A stretch of DNA of 33,658 nt from Prolixibacteraceae bacterium (GCA_016930735.1 JAFGGF010000122.1:1-33658); one strand, 5' to 3'; positions 1-9,777 are shown, counted from the first letter of the stretch. Notes: a model not told the origin generated them from the letters alone. Numbers and translations: made by a program.

Positions 1-873
1 ATACAAAACAAACATTTCTGGGTTGGAATAATTCTCTTTATTATCTCTGTTGGCTGGTATTATTTGATAAGGGAAATCAAATTGCCTGGCTACCTGAAAG
101 CAGTCTGGAATAATGAAATATTCGGGCGCTTTTTTAATGCAAACGACGGGCATAGGGAAAACTTACGCTTTTATATTGACGGATTAATTAACAGGAGATT
201 TTATTTCTGGTGGATTTTACTACTTTCTCCTGTAACTTTTTTTTCTGATAATAAAAACCTGAAAAAAATAACCTTTTATGCTGTTATTACAGGATTAAGT
301 TATTTACTGATAATCAGTATTTCAAAAACAAAACTGGCATGGTACGACCTCCCTCTTTATCCTGCTTTTGCAGTTCTTATTTCCGGTACTGTTTACACAA
401 TTATCTCCTTTCTTTCCAGGTGGAGATTTATTAAAAACAAATTCATTGTTGATCTTGCCTTTTTAGTGATTTTACCTTTATTATTTTTTCAACCTATATC
501 AAAAATTATTGATTTTACTTTCAATCCAAAACAGCAATCCTGGGATCAGGATTTTTATTATATCAGCTATTACCTTCGCGACCAGGTCGAAAACAACAAA
601 ATATTAAAGAACTGTTATGTCCTGCAACCTGAAGATTTAGGGCTTAGCCCCGGTATTCCGTTTCACCTGTCGCACATGATATTCTATACAAATATTTTAA
701 TCAGCAGAGGCAGCAATATCAGGTTTATTCCAAAGGAACTTTGCAAATCGGAAAGCCAGGTAATTACCAACAGCCAGCCCTGTAAAAAATATATCGATGA
801 AAACTTTGAGTCTGAAGTTGTTGAATCATACAAAAATGTTGAAGTATATAATCTTACCCGAAGAAAAAATTAG
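1..873 (+). CDS. ArnT-like / PMT-family glycosyltransferase, C-terminal part (5' end outside window)
   Basis: The reading frame is open from base 1. Multi-TM hydrophobic segments and the motif 'ISISKTKLAWYDLPLYPAFAVLISG' are typical of ArnT-family membrane glycosyltransferases. Stop at 873. Confidence 0.75.
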   Translation: MQNKHFWVGIILFIISVGWYYLIREIKLPGYLKAVWNNEIFGRFFNANDGHRENLRFYIDGLINRRFYFWWILLLSPVTFFSDNKNLKKITFYAVITGLSYLLIISISKTKLAWYDLPLYPAFAVLISGTVYTIISFLSRWRFIKNKFIVDLAFLVILPLLFFQPISKIIDFTFNPKQQSWDQDFYYISYYLRDQVENNKILKNCYVLQPEDLGLSPGIPFHLSHMIFYTNILISRGSNIRFIPKELCKSESQVITNSQPCKKYIDENFESEVVESYKNVEVYNLTRRKN

Positions 874-921
874 CTTTAAAAACAAATTGTATTTCCTTAT
901 TTTTACACAAATTTTAGTTGA

Positions 922-1500
922 ATGAAACTGGTATTTGCAACCAATAATAAACACAAGCTGGAAGAAATTCAGGCTATTCTGGGTAATGAGTTCGAACTGC
1001 TGGGACTGGAAGAAATAGCCTGTAATGAAGAAATTCCTGAAGAACAACCTACCATCGAGGGAAATGCTTCACAAAAGGCTTTTTATATCTTTAATTATTA
1101 CGGATACAACTGTTTTGCCGATGATACAGGCTTAGAAATTGAGGCTTTAAACAACGAACCCGGAGTTTATTCAGCCCGGTATGCAGGTGAAGAAAAAAAT
1201 CCGGAAGCAAACATGGATAAAGTTTTACAAAAACTTTCTGAAATAAATAACCGAAAAGCCCGTTTTAGAACTGTTATTTCGCTTGTTTTAAATGGTTCCG
1301 AAATCCAGTTCGAAGGAATTGTAACCGGTGAAATTCTCAGGGAAAAAAGAGGGAAAAAAGGTTTTGGCTACGACCCTGTTTTCCTTCCTGAAGGATTTAA
1401 TGAGTCGTTTGCAGAAATGGATTTATCCGTAAAAAACACTATCAGCCACCGAGGAAGAGCTATGGAAAAACTGGTAAAATACCTGAAAACACTTGACTAA
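922..1500 (+). CDS. rdgB: XTP/dITP diphosphatase (non-canonical purine NTP pyrophosphatase, Ham1/RdgB)
   Basis: N-terminal MKLVFATNNKHKLEEIQAILG plus FADDTGLEIEALNNEPGVYSARYAG, GFGYDPVFLPEG and SHRGRAM motifs. Confidence 0.95.
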   Translation: MKLVFATNNKHKLEEIQAILGNEFELLGLEEIACNEEIPEEQPTIEGNASQKAFYIFNYYGYNCFADDTGLEIEALNNEPGVYSARYAGEEKNPEANMDKVLQKLSEINNRKARFRTVISLVLNGSEIQFEGIVTGEILREKRGKKGFGYDPVFLPEGFNESFAEMDLSVKNTISHRGRAMEKLVKYLKTLD

Positions 1501-1501
1501 A

Positions 1502-3805
1502 ATGAAAAAACACATTTTTACATTTTTACTCTTTTTAAGTATAATATCCGTTTCATCTGCTCAAAAAATCGGAGAATGGAAAGAGTTTCTTTCGTTTTCG
1601 TATGCCCTTGATGTTGCCGATGGCGGAGAAAAAATTTACTGCGCTGCCCAGGGTGGATTGTTTTATTATAACATCATTGACAACAGTATCCAAAAAATCA
1701 ACAGGTTGACCGGGTTAAACGATTTTAACATCACTTCGATTGAATACAGCCCGGAAAACCAGCTTTTAATGGTTGCCTATAAAAACAGCAACATCGATCT
1801 GATTTATGACAATAACATTATAAACCTTTCCGATATAAAACGCAAATCGATTATGGGAGACAAATCGATTAACAATATCTTTTTCAGAGGTTCGGAAGCA
1901 TATATTTCCTGTGGATTTGGAATCGTTGTAATAAACCTTGAAAAACAGGAAGTTAAAGATACATACCTAATAGGAAACGAGGGTTCCCAGATCGCAGTTT
2001 ATGATGTTGACATTAGCGGAAATACTATTTATGCAGCAACCGAAGAAGGGATTTATTTTGCCGATATTAACAGCCCTAATCTTCTTGATTACAGAAACTG
2101 GTCGCGAATTTCCTCAATTCCGCATTTTAATGAAAAGTATACTGAAATAGAATCATTTAACGGAAATATCATTGCCGTTTGGAATGGTAGTGAAATGTAT
2201 TTAAAAAATGGAGAGAGCTGGGATCGGTATCTTTCATATATTAATACTGTAAGAAATCTGAGCGGGACAGAAAACTACCTGACTGTTACCGGAAATAAAA
2301 TCGTTTATATTATCGACCAGAACCATCAGCAATTTGCCAGGATTCAGTCCTATCCGGGTATTGAAGCAATTCAAACCAATATCGGGACTTTAAGTGCAGT
2401 TTATAATGAAAATACCGGACTATGGATTGCCGATTACAATTTTGGCCTGGTAAAAGCTTCAGGTGAGCCCTTTGAATCGATTTACCCTGAAGGGCCTATC
2501 GATAATAAGGTCTTTTGTTTGTATGCCAATGATAATGACTTATGGGTAGCTTCCGGCGGATACAATGCTTCGTGGGATAATAACTGGACTCCTCCGCAAT
2601 TCCAGCTTTTCAGGGAAGATAGCTGGAGCTATTTTACCAGAAATGAAATACCTGAAATGGGGGGACTTTCAGATGTGGTTTGTATGATTGCAAACCCGGC
2701 GGATAAAAACCACCTTTTTGTTGGAGCCTGGGGTGGTGGTTTACTCGAATTTCAAAACGGGGAATTACTGAACAGGTATACAGAAAATAACAGCTCTTTG
2801 CAGACTGCCATAATCAACCAGCCTTATGTGAGAATTGGTGGGCTTGACTTTGATTCGAAAGGAAATTTATGGGTTACAAATGCAGATGTCCCCGATGTTT
2901 TAAGCGTACTTTATGCCAATGGCGAATGGGAAGCCTTCAGCCTTCCAAACATTTCACAAATAAAAACCGGGAAGGTTTTAGTAACACAAAACGATGACAA
3001 ATGGGTGGTTGCACCACGGGGACACAACATTTGTGTAGTAAACAATGACGGATCCCAAAAAGAATATCTGCAGGTCAAATCATATTTTAACAATGGAGAA
3101 ACAGAACTGATAACCGATATGAACGACATTTTCTCTATTGCTGAAGATCAGGATGGGGCAATCTGGATCGGAACTTCAAAAGGTGTTGCTGTGTATTTTA
3201 ATCCTGAACGTATCTGGGAATCAGAATTTCTTTATGCTACACAACCCAGCCTTGATTTAAACGACGGACTTTATCATCCGCTCCTTCAGACTGAAACGGT
3301 TACTGCAATCGCTGTTGACGGGGCAAACCGGAAATGGATGGGGACTGCCAATTCGGGCATTTACCTGATATCAGCAAACGGGGAAGAAGAAATCCATCAT
3401 TTTACAGAAGATAACAGCCCTCTGTTATCCAATAATATTACCAGCATAGCAATTAATCAGATTTCGGGTGAAGTTTTTATTGGAACCCAGGATGGCATTG
3501 TCTCATATATGGGTGATGCAATTGAAGGGCATGATACTTTTGAAAATGTGCTGGTTTATCCGAATCCAGTCAGGGAAACATATGATGGGCCAGTTGTAAT
3601 CACCGGGCTTATGGAAGAATCGGATATTAAAATCACAGATATTTCCGGGAACCTTGTCTACAATACTACATCGCTGGGGGGGCAGGCAACATGGGATGGT
3701 AAAAACCTGAATGGCAACCGGGTTAAAACAGGTGTTTACCTGATTTTCCTATCTGATAAAAACGGAGAAAAAACGCACATTTCAAAATTACTTTTTATAA
3801 ATTGA
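1502..3805 (+). CDS. porZ: PorZ-like T9SS accessory protein: signal peptide, two-component-regulator-type beta-propeller, C-terminal sorting-like domain
   Basis: N-terminus KIGEWKEFLSFSYALDVADGGEKIYCAAQGGLFYY, propeller repeats, CTD 'VLVYPNPVRETYDGPVVITGL...GVYLIFLSDKNGEKTHISKLLFIN', about 770 aa. The ORF track starts at TTG 1493; ATG 1502 is the likelier start. Confidence 0.8.
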   Translation: MKKHIFTFLLFLSIISVSSAQKIGEWKEFLSFSYALDVADGGEKIYCAAQGGLFYYNIIDNSIQKINRLTGLNDFNITSIEYSPENQLLMVAYKNSNIDLIYDNNIINLSDIKRKSIMGDKSINNIFFRGSEAYISCGFGIVVINLEKQEVKDTYLIGNEGSQIAVYDVDISGNTIYAATEEGIYFADINSPNLLDYRNWSRISSIPHFNEKYTEIESFNGNIIAVWNGSEMYLKNGESWDRYLSYINTVRNLSGTENYLTVTGNKIVYIIDQNHQQFARIQSYPGIEAIQTNIGTLSAVYNENTGLWIADYNFGLVKASGEPFESIYPEGPIDNKVFCLYANDNDLWVASGGYNASWDNNWTPPQFQLFREDSWSYFTRNEIPEMGGLSDVVCMIANPADKNHLFVGAWGGGLLEFQNGELLNRYTENNSSLQTAIINQPYVRIGGLDFDSKGNLWVTNADVPDVLSVLYANGEWEAFSLPNISQIKTGKVLVTQNDDKWVVAPRGHNICVVNNDGSQKEYLQVKSYFNNGETELITDMNDIFSIAEDQDGAIWIGTSKGVAVYFNPERIWESEFLYATQPSLDLNDGLYHPLLQTETVTAIAVDGANRKWMGTANSGIYLISANGEEEIHHFTEDNSPLLSNNITSIAINQISGEVFIGTQDGIVSYMGDAIEGHDTFENVLVYPNPVRETYDGPVVITGLMEESDIKITDISGNLVYNTTSLGGQATWDGKNLNGNRVKTGVYLIFLSDKNGEKTHISKLLFIN

Positions 3806-3829
3806 CCCTTATTTAATAGGGGAAATTAC

Positions 3830-4558
3830 ATGCTTTCACAAACAAAAGGAATTTTTCTGCATGGTGTAAAATATGGCGAGAGCAGCCTGATTGCTACCAT
3901 TTATACCGAAAAATTCGGAAGGCAATCGTATATTATTAATTCTGTAAAAGGGAAAAAAGCAGGTAATAAAAGTTCAGCCCTTCAGCCTCTTTTCCTGCTC
4001 GATATGATTGTTTATCAAAAAGAGAACAGGGAGGTTCAGCGAATGAAAGAGTTTAAAACATACGAAACTTTCCGTTCGATCCCTTTTGATATAAAAAAAT
4101 CGACCCAGGCTATTTTTATTGCTGAAGTATTGTATAAACTGCTGCAGGAAGAAGAAAGCAATCCCGTCCTGTTCAGTTTTTTTGAAAACGCCATAAAATA
4201 CCTCGACCTTACAGGAGAATCCATCGGTAATTTTCATTTGTTTTTTCTTGCCCGGCTAACCGAATTTGTTGGCATCAGGCCACAATTTAATTCATCGGTG
4301 AACAATTCCTTTTTCGATTTGAAAAAGGGTGAAACATCTTTATCAGAACCGGCTCATCCCTTTTTTATGGATAAAAATGAAACCAGCCTGTTTTTTAATC
4401 TTGTTGAAATGAAAACAGAAAAATTGCAGGAATTTAAAATTAACAGGGAATACCGGAACCGGTTGTTAATAAAAATTATTGATTATTACCGGCAGCACTT
4501 CGACACATTGCGGGAAATTAAATCGCTGGCTGTTTTAAACGAAATATTCAGTCTGTAA
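3830..4558 (+). CDS. recO: DNA repair protein RecO
   Basis: N-terminal KGIFLHGVKYGESSLIATIYTEKFGRQSYIINSVKGKK OB-fold and the C-terminal helical region. Confidence 0.92.
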   Translation: MLSQTKGIFLHGVKYGESSLIATIYTEKFGRQSYIINSVKGKKAGNKSSALQPLFLLDMIVYQKENREVQRMKEFKTYETFRSIPFDIKKSTQAIFIAEVLYKLLQEEESNPVLFSFFENAIKYLDLTGESIGNFHLFFLARLTEFVGIRPQFNSSVNNSFFDLKKGETSLSEPAHPFFMDKNETSLFFNLVEMKTEKLQEFKINREYRNRLLIKIIDYYRQHFDTLREIKSLAVLNEIFSL

Positions 4559-5981
4559 TTTGTTTATTGCTGAAAACTTCAGCTTCATAAACAAATAAAT
4601 CGGCATCTTTCCATCCATCCCACCCCAATCCTGCTTTATCGCGTGAGCAATGCCCCAGAAAATGCTCAAGGTCCCAACCTGTTTTTGTTGCAACCTGTGG
4701 CAGGAAAGTACCTGAAATAAAATCCTTTTTTAAATAAATTCCATGCCTCCCCAATTCAATTTCATCAATTGAACTTATCTTTTTTAAAGGTGAAAGAACC
4801 GAAATTTCTATGGTCATATTTTTAACCATTTCCTCACCTGCCTTTTCAAACCGCCTGTCGTTCGATGAAGAAACAGCCAAACGTTTAATTACCTTAAACA
4901 AAGGTTTATCACTTTCAAACTGGCCGATGCAACCCCGCAATTCCTTACCGTTATAAAGGCTCACAAATGCCCCAAGATTTAATTGTAGAGTACCTTCAAG
5001 GTCAAGCCCTTTTTCGTTATATTTTTCAAGCCCGTAAGAATCAAAAAGCGACCTGCGTGCTATTTCAAGCAATGCCTGTTTTTCTTTTTCAGAAACATTG
5101 AAAATATCATCCCGGATCTGATAAACAGCAATTGCGTGATAGCCTACAACCCTGTCTTTGCCTCCGTAAACCGGATTATCTCCTGAATTTAAATATTGAA
5201 TTCTTTCGTATCTGTATTTTTTGTTTACAGTAAGATTCATTAATGTCAGCACGGAAGTCCAGCCACACATCGAAGTTGCCAGGCCGGGAATCCGGCGTTC
5301 CCTGTTCGATTCTATTGTGTCAAGCAATTTTTCCGGATTTCCTGAAACAAGGGCTTCTGCAGTAATGTCATCAACTTCATTTGCATCTTTGTATTCAGGG
5401 TAATGCGAAAAATCGGTGCTGATAACAAACAGATTTTTAGAATTATACCAGGGTTCCAAAGCTTTTGCTATTAATTTGACCTCAGCCTTTGACTGTGTTC
5501 CAAGAATTATCGGGACCAAAAGAAACTCATTGCCAAGTTTATGCTGAAGGAATGGCAACTGGACTTCAAGGCTGTGTTCAAAATAATGAGGATCAGTCCG
5601 GTCTGAAAAAATACGGGAGGTTTCACTTAGTTCCTTTGTCAACTCAAGGTCAACCCTGATTGTTCCTAATGGAGTTTTATAATTCCCTTTGGTAAAAACC
5701 GAAGCACCACTAAAATGCATTTGGTGGCTTGATGCAAGAACAAATACTCTTTCATATTCTGCTCCATCCGGGATTTGGTTAAAAGCTGAAGCAGCAACCT
5801 GCCCACTGAAGACATAGCCGGCATGAGGTGAAATTAAGGCTTGTGGTTTATCTGAAGTTTTTGGCTTTTCTGCTTCCAGAAACAACTGGCTCAACTCATT
5901 TTTGAGCTCTTTTTTGGTTCCCGGATAAAATCTGCCTGCAAATTCGGGTTCCCTATCTTGTGATGTAAGCCATCGGGTCAT
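4548..5981 (-). CDS. AmmeMemoRadiSam system protein B fused to protein A (Memo domain + AMMECR1 domain)
   Basis: Memo motifs EFAGRFYPG, ISPHAGYVFSGQVAASAF and STDFSHYPEY, followed by AMMECR1 motifs LRGCIGQF, SSSNDRRFEKAG and MTIEISVLSPL. Confidence 0.9.
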   Translation of the reverse strand: MTRWLTSQDREPEFAGRFYPGTKKELKNELSQLFLEAEKPKTSDKPQALISPHAGYVFSGQVAASAFNQIPDGAEYERVFVLASSHQMHFSGASVFTKGNYKTPLGTIRVDLELTKELSETSRIFSDRTDPHYFEHSLEVQLPFLQHKLGNEFLLVPIILGTQSKAEVKLIAKALEPWYNSKNLFVISTDFSHYPEYKDANEVDDITAEALVSGNPEKLLDTIESNRERRIPGLATSMCGWTSVLTLMNLTVNKKYRYERIQYLNSGDNPVYGGKDRVVGYHAIAVYQIRDDIFNVSEKEKQALLEIARRSLFDSYGLEKYNEKGLDLEGTLQLNLGAFVSLYNGKELRGCIGQFESDKPLFKVIKRLAVSSSNDRRFEKAGEEMVKNMTIEISVLSPLKKISSIDEIELGRHGIYLKKDFISGTFLPQVATKTGWDLEHFLGHCSRDKAGLGWDGWKDADLFVYEAEVFSNKQITD

Positions 5982-6597
5982 TCTCTAAACTCAGTTTATA
6001 ATAAAGCCAGGCATCGGCATACAAAGGATTGTCGCCCCTGTAACCCTGTAAATACTGGCGAGCTTCCACTTCATTGTTGTACCGTTGTACGATAACTCTG
6101 TTAAAACCGTTATCGAAAAACTGTACATATGTATTCCCGTACCCGATATTTTTTAAATGCTCGGCAAACATATCTGCATAAAGTTTATTCTGAAAACTCC
6201 CGCTGACAATATGGTAAAACGTTGGCCTTGAACGGCTGTGAACCAGATTATCCACAATTTCCTCAACATAAGCATCAATAGCATCCGGTTCGGTTTTTTC
6301 ACCTTCATCTGCTTTTTCTTGTACCTCCGAAACTATGTTTTCGGGTTCGGTTTGTTCCACCGGAATTATATCATCTTTTGTAATTTCATCGGGAAACAGC
6401 TGAACATAATGCACCTGGCCTTTACTTTCAGTCCTTAATGAAGAAGGCAGGTCTTCGGCATTGATAATTTTTTTTGGTATTTTAAACATATTGGCCGTAC
6501 TTGAAGACTTTCTGGATGTTGAACAGGTTGAAAGCCCCAAAACGATCAATAACAATACAGTTAATTTTAAAAATTGGTTTACTGTTATAAATTTCAT
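5953..6597 (-). CDS. SPOR domain lipoprotein
   Basis: Lipobox-like LGLSTCSTS near the N-terminus. C-terminal SPOR fold FYHIVSGSFQNKLYADMFAEHLKNIGYGNTYVQFFDNGFNRVIVQRY. Confidence 0.85.
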   Translation of the reverse strand: MKFITVNQFLKLTVLLLIVLGLSTCSTSRKSSSTANMFKIPKKIINAEDLPSSLRTESKGQVHYVQLFPDEITKDDIIPVEQTEPENIVSEVQEKADEGEKTEPDAIDAYVEEIVDNLVHSRSRPTFYHIVSGSFQNKLYADMFAEHLKNIGYGNTYVQFFDNGFNRVIVQRYNNEVEARQYLQGYRGDNPLYADAWLYYKLSLENDPMAYITR

Positions 6598-6599
6598 AG

Positions 6600-7052
6600 T
6601 CAGTTGTTGTTATTATTTTCAATTTCCTGCATGACCTTCAGGTAACACATTGCAGGATTTTGGTCAATTTCATGTTGCCAGAACCGGATAACCTTATATC
6701 CTAAATATTGAAGCTTTTCATTCGCTTCACTGTCGCGCACAATATTTTTTTCAATTTTAGGTACCCAGTATTCTTTATTTGATTTAATTTTCCCCTTTTT
6801 ATTTTTCCAGTTATGCCCATGCCAGAATTCGCCATCTATAAAAATTGCAATCCTGTATTTCCGGATAACCAAATCGGGCGAACCGGGCAGTTTTTTTACA
6901 TTCTTCCGATACCTGATCCCTGCATTCCACAATAATTTTCTTAAAGCTATTTCAGGACCAGTGTCCCTACTCCGGATTTTTTTCATCAAACCGGAACGCT
7001 CCCTGCTTGTTTCAAATCCGTACTTCGATTTCATCAGACCAGATATCTTCAT
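6600..7052 (-). CDS. vsr: Very short patch repair endonuclease (Vsr)
   Basis: Motifs KIRSRDTGPEIALRKLLW, GSPDLVIRKYRIAIFIDGEFWHGHNW and GYKVIRFWQHEI. Confidence 0.9.
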   Translation of the reverse strand: MKISGLMKSKYGFETSRERSGLMKKIRSRDTGPEIALRKLLWNAGIRYRKNVKKLPGSPDLVIRKYRIAIFIDGEFWHGHNWKNKKGKIKSNKEYWVPKIEKNIVRDSEANEKLQYLGYKVIRFWQHEIDQNPAMCYLKVMQEIENNNNN

Positions 7053-7342
7053 TTAAAAGTACTTAAAACACTATAAGATATCGGGGGATAAAACTCCTTT
7101 AAGGCTTTACTTATCAACGATCGAATGTTAAAACAACAAAAATCTCGGGATTGCGACTTTAAGTGGCTGAAAATGAAAATACTGGCACTTGAGAGATATA
7201 ATATTAACCATAATATGTTAAAAACAATTATGGTTTGTTCTTTACAGGTTAAAAACAATAGATGGTTTTAGAATTGAATAATTCAATCGTGATAAACAAA
7301 CAAACCGACTTATATTAAAAGGTTTAATCCCAAAAATAAGGG

Positions 7343-7350
7343 TATCTTTA
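7343..7350 (+). promoter_or_regulatory. Bacteroidetes-type -7 element-like sequence (TATCTTTA) upstream of the HAD gene
   Basis: One mismatch to TAnnTTTG, about 19 nt upstream of ATG 7369. Pattern match only. Confidence 0.35.
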
Positions 7351-7368
7351 CATCGCACTAAAAAATTT

Positions 7369-8172
7369 ATGAAAAAAAAAGTATTGTTCGATGCTGTAAT
7401 ATTTGATCTCGACGGAGTTATTACAAAAACAGCTGTTGTTCACGCGCGGGCCTGGAAAAAAATGTTTGATGATTACCTGCATAAACGAGAAGCTGAACAC
7501 GGTGAAAAGTTTGTGGAATTTACTCATGCGGGAGATTATCTTCCATATATTGATGGCAGGCCCCGGTATAAAGGTGTGGAATCATTTCTTAAGTCAAAGG
7601 ATATAAATATTCCATTCGGAGAACCTTCAGATACTCCTGATTCTGAAACCTGTTGCGGGTTGGGAAATCAAAAAAATATTGCTTTTAACGAAGTACTGGA
7701 TACCGAAGGCGTGGAAGTTTACCCTTCGACAGTTTCATTAATTCACGAACTGAAAAATGCCGGAATTAAGCTGGGAGTTGCATCTTCAAGTAAAAACTGT
7801 AAACAGGTGCTTGAAAAAGTCAACTTACTGAATTTATTTGATACCCGAATTGATGGAGTAGTATCTGCCGAAAAAGGATTAAACGGAAAACCTGAACCTG
7901 ATATTTTCACGACAGCCTGCGACCAACTTGGAGTAAAATATGCCAATGCAATTGTTGTTGAAGATGCAGTTTCAGGAGTGCAGGCGGGCAAAAAAGGTAA
8001 TTTCGGGCTTACCATTGGAATTGCACGTGAAAACAATAAAAAAGAATTGACTGATGCCGGTGCCGACATTGTTGTTGAAGACCTGGAAGACATAATGGGG
8101 CTTGGCGGACTTAACAGTTTATTTAACCAGTTTTCTGCTAAACAGCCAATCAGAAGTGCTAAGTGTGAGTAA
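7369..8172 (+). CDS. HAD-IA hydrolase, beta-phosphoglucomutase-like
   Basis: DAVIFDLDGVITKTAVVHARAWKKMFDDYL, ELKNAGIKLGVASSSKNC, GKPEPDIF and VVEDAVSGVQAGKKG motifs. Confidence 0.87.
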   Translation: MKKKVLFDAVIFDLDGVITKTAVVHARAWKKMFDDYLHKREAEHGEKFVEFTHAGDYLPYIDGRPRYKGVESFLKSKDINIPFGEPSDTPDSETCCGLGNQKNIAFNEVLDTEGVEVYPSTVSLIHELKNAGIKLGVASSSKNCKQVLEKVNLLNLFDTRIDGVVSAEKGLNGKPEPDIFTTACDQLGVKYANAIVVEDAVSGVQAGKKGNFGLTIGIARENNKKELTDAGADIVVEDLEDIMGLGGLNSLFNQFSAKQPIRSAKCE

Positions 8173-9597
8173 ATATAATCCGCTTGATATTTCCTGAGTA
8201 TTTATTTTACAATCTACAGAACCGGATTCTTTTTCAAATACCAATTGCCCGTTTATATTAAATAGTTTTATATGTAATGGGAGCCTTTCTGAATTCCTGT
8301 TTTTAATATAAAGGTATTCATCAGAAAAATATACCTGTACAAAATCTTCTTTAATCTCAATTGAATTGCTTTGAATGATTTCTGTTTCAAAAGCACCCAG
8401 GTCAGGCGCAGATCCCGAAAATGGTAATCCTATGTTTGTTCCTGCGTCAATTAAATCACTGCCCTCAGAAAGATGTATAAAATCAACATCAGGCAGGCTG
8501 CCATCCTCTTTACGCGGAGCAGAAACACCTGATGTATCAATCGTAATAAAATCGCTTTCATCGACATAAAAAGGCGGCATCCAGCTATTAGTCTCCTGAA
8601 TTGCAAAACTTCCCAGTTCTACTTTGCCTTCATATGAAACACAATTTTTTACAATCAATTCATTCTCCCCAACTAATTCTTTTTTTATCCTGAAATTTGA
8701 AGAGCCATTGCCAAATCCAGTACAATTCAACATATACATAGTACCAACATTGTTATTTTGATCGAAACCTTTTGCCTTGTTGCTAAAAGACATACAATTT
8801 GTCAGATAAAAATGATGCGTAAGGTTCTGGCTGTTGCTGTTGTCGCCACCCCCCATTTTAAATCCGTTGCCATTAGCCTGAGACCCCGGATTTGTTCCGT
8901 CTTTTAAATAACCATTTCCCCAGGTCCAGCAATTTTCAAGGATAGTTGTAACATTGGTAGCTCCACGCATATAACCATCCCATCCGTCATCACAGTTGCC
9001 CCATGAACGACATCCGATAAACCTGTTGTTGGAACCTACATCAAGTTTTGGTGCAAATCCATCGGCATCGCCATAATCCGGCGGATCGGCATTATAGTAC
9101 GAATCACAATTTACAATCGTATTATCATGGGCCCCATTTCCCAATTGAAGGCCGGTATCTTTATTTTCATAAAAGGAGCAAAACTCAATAATATTATTAC
9201 CGCCCCCTGAAATGTTCATTCCATTGTCGCCTGCATACCTGATATCAAAGCCCTTGATATACCAGTAATTCCCGGTTAAACTAATCCCCTTTTTCCCAAA
9301 CGCTGTTCCTGAAAAATCAAGTATTGGCCGTTCTCCGGGATATGCCATTAAAAAACAAGTGTCAGACTCGGTGCCGTTTTTTGAAATACTAATTGTTGAA
9401 GAATAGCTATGTACTCCTCCCCTGACATAGATAATATCGCCAGGATTAATTAATGAAATTGCTTTGGTTATTGTTTTTAAAGGATTTTCAATTTCCTCCC
9501 CTGAATTTAAATCATTCCCATCAACCGAAACATAAAGTGATTTAGCTTTCAATGAGAATACGGTAAACAGAAAAACTATTGATAATAAATATTTCAT
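8119..9597 (-). CDS. Right-handed parallel beta-helix pectate lyase, PL9-like, secreted through T9SS
   Basis: Signal peptide MKYLLSIVFLFTVFSLKAKS; beta-helix with 'DGFAPKLDVGSNNRFIGCRSWGNCDDGWDGY' typical of PL9; T9SS-type CTD ending YLLTLSTSDWLFSRKLVK. The ORF extends to 9642, but ATG at 9597 precedes the signal peptide. Confidence 0.82.
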   Translation of the reverse strand: MKYLLSIVFLFTVFSLKAKSLYVSVDGNDLNSGEEIENPLKTITKAISLINPGDIIYVRGGVHSYSSTISISKNGTESDTCFLMAYPGERPILDFSGTAFGKKGISLTGNYWYIKGFDIRYAGDNGMNISGGGNNIIEFCSFYENKDTGLQLGNGAHDNTIVNCDSYYNADPPDYGDADGFAPKLDVGSNNRFIGCRSWGNCDDGWDGYMRGATNVTTILENCWTWGNGYLKDGTNPGSQANGNGFKMGGGDNSNSQNLTHHFYLTNCMSFSNKAKGFDQNNNVGTMYMLNCTGFGNGSSNFRIKKELVGENELIVKNCVSYEGKVELGSFAIQETNSWMPPFYVDESDFITIDTSGVSAPRKEDGSLPDVDFIHLSEGSDLIDAGTNIGLPFSGSAPDLGAFETEIIQSNSIEIKEDFVQVYFSDEYLYIKNRNSERLPLHIKLFNINGQLVFEKESGSVDCKINTQEISSGLYLLTLSTSDWLFSRKLVK

Positions 9598-9757
9598 GCA
9601 GGAAAATTTTAAATGAAACTGCGAATTTAGAAATTCTTTCATTGCCTGAATTAAAAGATACGGGAGCTACTGTTTTTTGGTACTAATGGCTCTATGAATA
9701 AAATTGCTTTATCTTGTGAATGGGCTAAGACCTAAACATTTTTTTGCTTGCAGACAT

Positions 9758-9777
9758 CCGTCGGCTGAAGCCAACGG
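9758..9777. repeat. Hairpin-forming REP-like sequence CCGTCGGCTGAAGCCAACGG
   Basis: 9-bp arms with one mismatch and a 2-nt loop, in the non-coding gap between the PL9 and molybdenum hydroxylase genes. Confidence 0.45.

Noticed and set aside
7049-7258. 69-aa minus-strand ORF upstream of vsr
   Set aside because: Low-complexity hydrophobic/Phe-rich translation with no recognisable domain. It lies in AT-rich intergenic sequence holding probable promoters of the flanking genes.
7369-7380. Run of nine A residues at the HAD start (ATGAAAAAAAAAG) as a phase-variable tract
   Set aside because: AAA-rich lysine codons after ATG are very common in AT-rich Bacteroidetes genes, and nine A is not enough evidence for phase variation.
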